From: an uncultured Lachnoclostridium sp.
GTDB lineage: Bacteria; Bacillota; Clostridia; Lachnospirales; Lachnospiraceae
DNA length: 11,243 bases
Direction of reading: 5' to 3'
NCBI GenBank assembly: GCA_958425285.1
Contig: CATZVV010000035.1
Location: 1-11,243, forward strand
In this document: in pieces, positions 6,719 through 11,243 of the stretch
Layout: each line of letters starts with the position of its first letter
How positions within the stretch are numbered: position 1 is the stretch's first letter
The notes under the pieces: generated by a model
The model's input: only the letters and a program-made list of their open reading frames with translations
Databases searched by the model: none
Told to the model about the DNA's origin: nothing
Position numbers and translations under genes: made by a program

Positions 6719-6730
6719 AGCGGTTTTTTT
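6711..6730 (+). terminator. Intrinsic terminator of the SAM-I riboswitch
   Basis: CCGCT-TAT-AGCGG at 6711-6723 is followed by seven T residues at 6724-6730. This small hairpin forms when SAM stabilises P1 and frees the sequence from the antiterminator. It ends 25 bases before the metK start codon. Confidence 0.9.
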
Positions 6731-6754
6731 ATTTTACAGAAAAGGAGAAGTTAC

Positions 6755-7933
6755 ATGGAAAAATTACTATTTACTTCGGAATCTGTTACAGAAGGTCATC
6801 CTGATAAAATCTGTGATCAGATTTCTGATGCTGTTTTAGATGCCCTATTAACAGAAGATCCGATGAGCCGTGTTGCATGTGAAACTGCTATCACCACTGG
6901 GCTTGTTCTGGTAATGGGTGAAGTTACTACAAATGCTGATATAGATATTCAAAAAATTGTCCGTGATACAATAAATGAAATCGGGTATAACAACTCCTCT
7001 TATGGATTTGATGCAAATACATGCGGAGTTATGGTTGCTCTGGATAGTCAGTCTGCTGATATTGCACTTGGAGTTGATAAAGCACTCGAAGCAAAATTAA
7101 GTGACACAGATATCGACGCAATCGGTGCAGGTGATCAGGGTATGATGTTTGGTTATGCAACGAATGAAACGGACTCTTATATGCCCTACCCAATTCATTT
7201 GGCACATATGCTGACCAGACAGCTGACAAAGGTACGCAAGGATGGCACACTTCCTTATCTCCGGCCGGACGGCAAGTCACAAGTAACGGTTGAGTACGAT
7301 GAAATAGGAAAGCCTGTTCATATCAATGCCGTTGTTATATCAAGCCAGCATGATGAAGAGGTTAGTTGGGAGAAAATTCAGTCAGATATACGAAAACACG
7401 TAATTGATCCTGTTTTGCCAGCCGACTTAATTGATGAAACAACAAAAATTTATATAAATCCAACCGGGCGCTTTGTAATTGGGGGACCAAATGGAGATAG
7501 CGGACTTACCGGAAGAAAAATCATTGTTGATACGTATGGTGGCTGGGCTCGTCACGGAGGTGGTGCTTTTTCAGGAAAAGATCCGACAAAGGTAGACCGT
7601 TCTGCTGCCTATGTGGCACGCTATGTAGCCAAAAATATGGTCGCAGCGGGACTTTGCGACCGTATGGAGATTCAACTGTCCTATGCAATTGGTGTCGCTT
7701 CGCCAACTTCTGTCATGGTGGATACATTTGGTACCGGAAAGCTTTCGGATGAAAAATTGATAGAAATTATCCGCGAAAACTTTGATTTGCGTCCTGCTGG
7801 TATTATTCAAATGCTAAATCTGCGGCAGCCAATTTATAAACAAACTGCAGCTTATGGACATTTTGGAAGAAATGACCTAAGTCTTCCTTGGGAAAAATTA
7901 GACAAAACGGATACGCTAAAGAAGTATTTATAA
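6755..7933 (+). CDS. metK: S-adenosylmethionine synthetase (methionine adenosyltransferase)
   Basis: A 392-residue cytosolic enzyme that makes S-adenosylmethionine from methionine and ATP. The start at 6755 (MEKLLFTSES) has AGGAG at 6743-6747; an open frame reaches further upstream but only through the riboswitch and terminator, so it is not coding. The family signatures are intact: EGHPDKICDQISDAVLD at 13-29 with H15 and D17 at the active site, GAGDQGMMFGYA at 124-135, the phosphate-binding loop GGGAFSGKDPTKVDRSAAY at 268-286, and a C-terminal domain ending near the normal length (about 390-400). The gene is transcribed alone from its own promoter under SAM-I riboswitch control and ends in a strong hairpin shared with the convergent lacZ. 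Confidence 0.98.
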   Translation: MEKLLFTSESVTEGHPDKICDQISDAVLDALLTEDPMSRVACETAITTGLVLVMGEVTTNADIDIQKIVRDTINEIGYNNSSYGFDANTCGVMVALDSQSADIALGVDKALEAKLSDTDIDAIGAGDQGMMFGYATNETDSYMPYPIHLAHMLTRQLTKVRKDGTLPYLRPDGKSQVTVEYDEIGKPVHINAVVISSQHDEEVSWEKIQSDIRKHVIDPVLPADLIDETTKIYINPTGRFVIGGPNGDSGLTGRKIIVDTYGGWARHGGGAFSGKDPTKVDRSAAYVARYVAKNMVAAGLCDRMEIQLSYAIGVASPTSVMVDTFGTGKLSDEKLIEIIRENFDLRPAGIIQMLNLRQPIYKQTAAYGHFGRNDLSLPWEKLDKTDTLKKYL

Positions 7934-7940
7934 AAGCAGC

Positions 7941-7990
7941 TTATATAAAGCCTTGACTTTCCAATATGGAAAACCAAGGCTTTTATATAA
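7941..7990. terminator. Bidirectional terminator between metK and lacZ
   Basis: TTATATAAAGCCTTG at 7941-7955 is complementary to CAAGGCTTTTATATAA at 7975-7990 with one bulged A. An inner TTTCC (7958-7962) / GGAAA (7968-7972) extends the stem. The arms end in A-rich and T-rich tracts on either strand, so it can stop both the metK and the lacZ transcript. It begins 8 bases after the metK stop and ends 24 bases after the lacZ stop. Confidence 0.88.
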
Positions 7991-8014
7991 TTCAGGAAAA
8001 TGTTAAAATAACGT

Positions 8015-10840
8015 CTACATCCATATAAAATCGAAGTTTATCTCCTTCTCATCCAGTCGGTATTTTTCTTTTAGTTTAGGTCCGCAACTATGCGAACCAA
8101 TCCCACTGACCTTATAATCTACCCGAACAAATAAATATTCCTCTTCTTTCAATTCATCTGTGTGCGAAGCTTCTGTAAGTGTCTGAGAGCTATACTGAGA
8201 AACACAAAATTCAAATGGCACATCCGATTTTATTGTCATTCCTCCAACTTCAAGCATCCGTGTATTGGTATGATTTCCATGCTCCTGTGGTCTTATATAT
8301 GGTACATATTCTAACGATGGACGACTCTCAAACATTCCGACTCTCGTATGATAATGCATGTCTGCATAATTCTCCATTTCTCCTCTTCCGAAATAACGAA
8401 ATATGTCATCATTTCTTGGCAGCCGGAATTCATATCCAAGTCTTGGTAGATACATACAATTTTCTCTTATCTCACCATGTAAAGATACCGCAACTCTTCC
8501 CTCCTTATCTATGGTAAAAATTGTTTTATAACGCAAAAATGGTGTTCTTGATATGCCAGCCAAACTTCCCTTTACCTCAATCCGGTTTTCCTCCCTATTA
8601 CAAGAATATACTTTATAACAAAGTTTATTATAATTATGGGAATCCCAATTATTTTTATATAATCCCCACTTCTCCTTCTCAGGAGCATCATTGTCAGTAG
8701 GAGCACGCCAAACAGTCAACTTAATCAACTGATCAAAGATTACTCTGCCCTCTCGCTCCATGAACTCAAAATTTCCATAATGCTTGTTGAAAATATATTC
8801 AAAATCTTTTCCTGATATCCGAATTTTTTCCTCTGTCTCTCGGAAGGCAAGTCTATCCGGTTCATACAAGGGCATAACCACTGGTTCAATCTGTACCGGA
8901 ATCGTATGCTGTTCCATAGCAATCTCTTGTTCTCCATCCATCAGAAAAATGTCAAGATAACACCCCATTTTACATTTGGCAGGAAGTGAGAAATCCAAAC
9001 GGTATTTCTCTTTTTCTTTGGGTTTAATATTACATATGATTTTTCCTTCTTCTTTCACCCCACCGTCTACAGTCAGTCTCCAATTTAACGTATAGCGGCT
9101 TAAATTGGTAAAATCAAATCGATTATATACGATAAGTTCATAATTATTGTAAAATGTCTGTATGTTCTGATAGACCGCTCTTGTATTTAAACTTCCTGCT
9201 TTAAAAGTACGGTCTGCAAACACCAATCCATCACAGCAAAAGTTTCCATCGTTTGTTTCTTCTCCAAAATCACCGCCATACCGATATGTTCCATCCTGTA
9301 TCACAGCATGATCTGCCCATTCCCATATACAGCCACCAATAAAGGCCGGATTTGCATATACTTTTTCCCAATAATCCATTACATCTCCAGGACCATTTCC
9401 CATCGCATGAGAATATTCACACAAAAAATACGGACGTGTTTCTCCCGCCTTATTCAGAAAATTATCTACATCCTCATAACTCGTATACATCCGACTTATC
9501 ACATCAACCCCGCACTCGTCTTCAACAAGAAAAGCCCCCTCATAATGTACAAGTCTTGTATTATCCCTCTTCTTCGTCCACTCAATCATCGCATCATGAT
9601 TCTCACCATATCCGCTTTCATTTCCCATCGACCACATAATAATGCAAGGATGGTTTTTATCTCTCTCAACCATGCGAATCACACGATGGACAAAAGCATT
9701 CTGCCATTCTTTCTGATTGCAGAGCCACTCTTGGTTTTCTACATCATATCCATTTCCTTCATTTCTTGTACAAAATCCATGTGTCTCTAAATCAGTTTCA
9801 TCAATTACATAAAATCCCAATTCATCACACAAGGTCAGAAAATAGGGAGTCGGCGGATAATGAGAAGTACGAATTGTATTGATATTTAACTTTTTCATCT
9901 GCAATAAATCAAATCGTATATCCTCTTCCGACATAACATGCCCCTTTTGGGGATGTGTGTCATGATGATTTACTCCTTTTAATTTCACGGCTACGCCATT
10001 AATTAATAATTCTCTTTGATTGCTTATCCGAATATCCCTCAAACCAACTTTGATTGGAATATATTCTCCCGCCTGTTCAACAATAAGCGTATATAAATAT
10101 GGATTCTCAGAATTCCACTCCTTTAGATTACGATAATCCATTACACGCATCCCCCCATCATACAATGTATATGGGACATTACATGTAATACTTTTGGAAT
10201 CTGTTTTTATTTCAATATCTCTAATATGTCCTTTACTTCTGGAAAGTAAATAAACATCTCTGAAAATTCCGGAAAACCTGAAAAAATCCTGGTCTTCAAG
10301 ATAACTGCCTGCACACCATTTCAAGACCTTAATGGTTAGCTTATTCCTGCCCTTCTTTAAACAACCCGTTAATCTCAACTCACTTTGCATATGGGAAACT
10401 TGGCTAAACCCTACATATTGGTCATTTACATAAAGGTAAAAACAGGAATTTACTCCTTCTAGCACAATATATGTCTCCCGTTCACTCCATTCTTCAGGAA
10501 TTTCAAAATCCAGCGAGTATACACCACAAGGGTTATCATCTGGTACATAGGGCGGATCCACCGGATATGGATAATTAAGATTTGTATAATACGGATTATC
10601 ATAGCCTTGCATTTGCCAGTTTGATGGTACCGTAATCGTATCCCATTCTGAAATCTGTTCCGGAACATCAATGTCCCTTTGATAATACTTAAACTTCCAT
10701 TCACCATTCAGACTTATGTAATAATTAGAAACTTCTTTTTCTCCCGCTAGTGCCTTGTCTAATGAATCATAAGGAATATAATACGCTCTCTGAGGTTCAC
10801 AATTCTCCTGCAATAATTGCAAATTTTCATAATGTCTCAT
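8015..10840 (-). CDS. lacZ: Beta-galactosidase, GH2 LacZ type, compact
   Basis: A 941-residue cytosolic glycoside hydrolase family 2 enzyme that splits lactose and other beta-galactosides. The ATG at 10840 has GGAG at 10849-10846. Domains in order: sugar-binding jelly roll (about 30-200, with GSYLEDQDFFRFSGIFRDV), a short Ig-like domain (201-270), the TIM barrel (272-560), a second Ig-like domain (565-650), and the C-terminal beta-sandwich (about 672-941). The acid/base is E408 in WSMGNESGYG and the nucleophile E475 in FLCEYSHAMGN. The expected H293, H327, E352 and H354 are present, matching E. coli H357, H391, E416 and H418. E. coli LacZ has about 1024 residues; most of the difference is a gap of about 45 residues in the first Ig-like domain. 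No permease or regulator gene adjoins it. No frameshift or missing catalytic residue was seen. Confidence 0.96.
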   Translation of the reverse strand: MRHYENLQLLQENCEPQRAYYIPYDSLDKALAGEKEVSNYYISLNGEWKFKYYQRDIDVPEQISEWDTITVPSNWQMQGYDNPYYTNLNYPYPVDPPYVPDDNPCGVYSLDFEIPEEWSERETYIVLEGVNSCFYLYVNDQYVGFSQVSHMQSELRLTGCLKKGRNKLTIKVLKWCAGSYLEDQDFFRFSGIFRDVYLLSRSKGHIRDIEIKTDSKSITCNVPYTLYDGGMRVMDYRNLKEWNSENPYLYTLIVEQAGEYIPIKVGLRDIRISNQRELLINGVAVKLKGVNHHDTHPQKGHVMSEEDIRFDLLQMKKLNINTIRTSHYPPTPYFLTLCDELGFYVIDETDLETHGFCTRNEGNGYDVENQEWLCNQKEWQNAFVHRVIRMVERDKNHPCIIMWSMGNESGYGENHDAMIEWTKKRDNTRLVHYEGAFLVEDECGVDVISRMYTSYEDVDNFLNKAGETRPYFLCEYSHAMGNGPGDVMDYWEKVYANPAFIGGCIWEWADHAVIQDGTYRYGGDFGEETNDGNFCCDGLVFADRTFKAGSLNTRAVYQNIQTFYNNYELIVYNRFDFTNLSRYTLNWRLTVDGGVKEEGKIICNIKPKEKEKYRLDFSLPAKCKMGCYLDIFLMDGEQEIAMEQHTIPVQIEPVVMPLYEPDRLAFRETEEKIRISGKDFEYIFNKHYGNFEFMEREGRVIFDQLIKLTVWRAPTDNDAPEKEKWGLYKNNWDSHNYNKLCYKVYSCNREENRIEVKGSLAGISRTPFLRYKTIFTIDKEGRVAVSLHGEIRENCMYLPRLGYEFRLPRNDDIFRYFGRGEMENYADMHYHTRVGMFESRPSLEYVPYIRPQEHGNHTNTRMLEVGGMTIKSDVPFEFCVSQYSSQTLTEASHTDELKEEEYLFVRVDYKVSGIGSHSCGPKLKEKYRLDEKEINFDFIWM

Positions 10841-10852
10841 TTTTTCTCCATT

Positions 10853-10866
10853 CCGAAGCGTTTACG
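10853..10866 (-). promoter_or_regulatory. Possible CcpA cre or LacI-family operator in the lacZ leader
   Basis: CGTAAACGCTTCGG on the minus strand fits the cre core TGnAAACGnTTnCA in its inner part (G, AAACG, TT) and differs at the first and last two positions. An overlapping short palindrome AGCG-TTTA-CGCT is at 10857-10868. The site lies just before the ribosome binding site, where a bound repressor could block transcription. The assignment rests on motif resemblance alone. Confidence 0.35.
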
Positions 10867-10874
10867 CTATAGAA

Positions 10875-10904
10875 GGCGAGTCAAAGATCCAATTTGACTC
10901 TGCC
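10875..10904. repeat. Inverted repeat in the lacZ leader (operator or RNA hairpin)
   Basis: GAGTCAAA at 10878-10885 and TTTGACTC at 10893-10900 are perfect 8-base inverted repeats around a 7-base centre. GGC (10875-10877) and GCC (10902-10904) extend the stem past one bulged base. It sits next to the predicted lacZ start point and lacks a following T tract, so it is not a standard terminator. Confidence 0.6.
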
Positions 10905-10933
10905 ATCATAGAATTTGTAATGTTTTAATACAA
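10905..10933 (-). promoter_or_regulatory. Predicted sigma-A promoter of lacZ
   Basis: TTGTAT at 10933-10928 and TATGAT at 10910-10905 are 17 bases apart. The start would be near 10898, inside the inverted repeat, giving a leader of about 58 bases. The -10 has 5 of 6 consensus bases; the -35 is weaker. Confidence 0.5.
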
Positions 10934-10952
10934 ACCCTTGCCCACTTCTGTT

Positions 10953-11243
10953 TTATATTCCAGTATCATACGCAGACTTTTTTTCTACATCTGCCTTCCT
11001 GCAAAAAAGCAACATAGAATGATCCGGAGTGTACACCTTATCCGTTTGACCGCATAGCATTAACTCCTCTCTTGCCACATTAGCAAGGAAGATCCCGTCC
11101 ATTTCTCCCGAATCCTTTATTTCATACAAATTGCGATAAACCCTTTTTTGTAACTCTACCCTTTTATCTTCGTATTTACATTGAAATTTGTATCCGTCAA
11201 AATAAATCTTTGTTATATTCCTTCGAAAAAGTCTTCGATTATA
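10953..11243 (-). CDS. Unrecognised protein, C-terminal 96 residues only
   Basis: An uninterrupted minus-strand frame enters at the right edge and ends with TAA at 10955-10953. It has no start in the window. The visible part is charged and soluble, with stretches such as KIYFDGYKFQCKYEDKRVEL and MDGIFLANVAREELMLCGQT, a later FCRKADVEKK, three cysteines and no membrane span. I do not recognise the family. It has the same direction as lacZ, 112 bases upstream of it. The lacZ promoter starts only 20 bases after its stop and no terminator intervenes, so some transcripts may run on into lacZ. The open length and lysine/glutamate-rich composition support a real gene, but a decayed fragment cannot be excluded. 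Confidence 0.5.
   Translation of the reverse strand, partial: YNRRLFRRNITKIYFDGYKFQCKYEDKRVELQKRVYRNLYEIKDSGEMDGIFLANVAREELMLCGQTDKVYTPDHSMLLFCRKADVEKKSAYDTGI

Noticed and set aside
6671..6754. In-frame 28-codon extension upstream of metK
   Set aside because: It runs through the riboswitch P1 strand, the antiterminator and the terminator, adds residues absent from MetK proteins, and the ATG at 6755 has a good ribosome binding site.
9308..9790. 160-codon plus-strand open frame inside lacZ
   Set aside because: It lies opposite the conserved GH2 catalytic region, has no ribosome binding site or recognisable domain, and is rich in His, Ile and Ser as expected from an antisense reading.
1..11243. 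Mobile element, defence island, CRISPR array or biosynthetic cluster
   Set aside because: No transposase, integrase, nuclease, toxin-like or spaced direct-repeat pattern was found; nearly all coding sequence belongs to common chromosomal families.

Overview
The window looks like ordinary chromosome from a low-GC, Gram-positive clostridial bacterium, most likely of the Lachnospiraceae type. This is inferred from the AT-rich sequence, purine-rich GGAGG-type ribosome binding sites, a T-box leader, a SAM-I riboswitch, a short archaeal/eukaryotic-type prolyl-tRNA synthetase and a YtvI-like sporulation membrane protein. I saw no insertion sequences, integrases, CRISPR arrays, tRNA or rRNA genes.

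Layout. At the left edge is the 5' end of a minus-strand YfcE-like phosphodiesterase gene, divergent from a plus-strand GNAT acetyltransferase. The acetyltransferase converges on mntP, and the two stop codons overlap. mntP lies directly behind proS, and both are read leftwards from a promoter and a proline-type T-box leader. Next comes a minus-strand AI-2E/YtvI family membrane protein with a possible sigma-E-like promoter. To its right is a two-component system in histidine kinase to response regulator order. A divergent 340-bp gap then separates the kinase promoter from the metK promoter, SAM-I aptamer, antiterminator, terminator and metK. A long bidirectional hairpin separates metK from the convergent lacZ. 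A compact lacZ (941 aa) fills the right third, with a promoter, an inverted repeat and a cre-like site in its leader. The 3' end of an unrecognised minus-strand gene closes the window.

How the genes work together. Two essential housekeeping functions, charging of tRNA-Pro and SAM synthesis, are each controlled by a cis-acting RNA that senses its own product or substrate. The proS T-box probably also sets mntP expression, because mntP has no visible promoter of its own. The kinase and regulator form one two-component system whose stimulus cannot be read from the sequence. lacZ appears to be an independently regulated sugar-use gene.

I did not find a clearly new biological system. The points most worth a second look are the mntP gene placed under a proline T-box, the shortened second domain of LacZ, the complex lacZ leader, the sigma-E-like promoter before ytvI, and a start-site pattern shared by three genes in which an upstream ATG overlaps the ribosome binding site.
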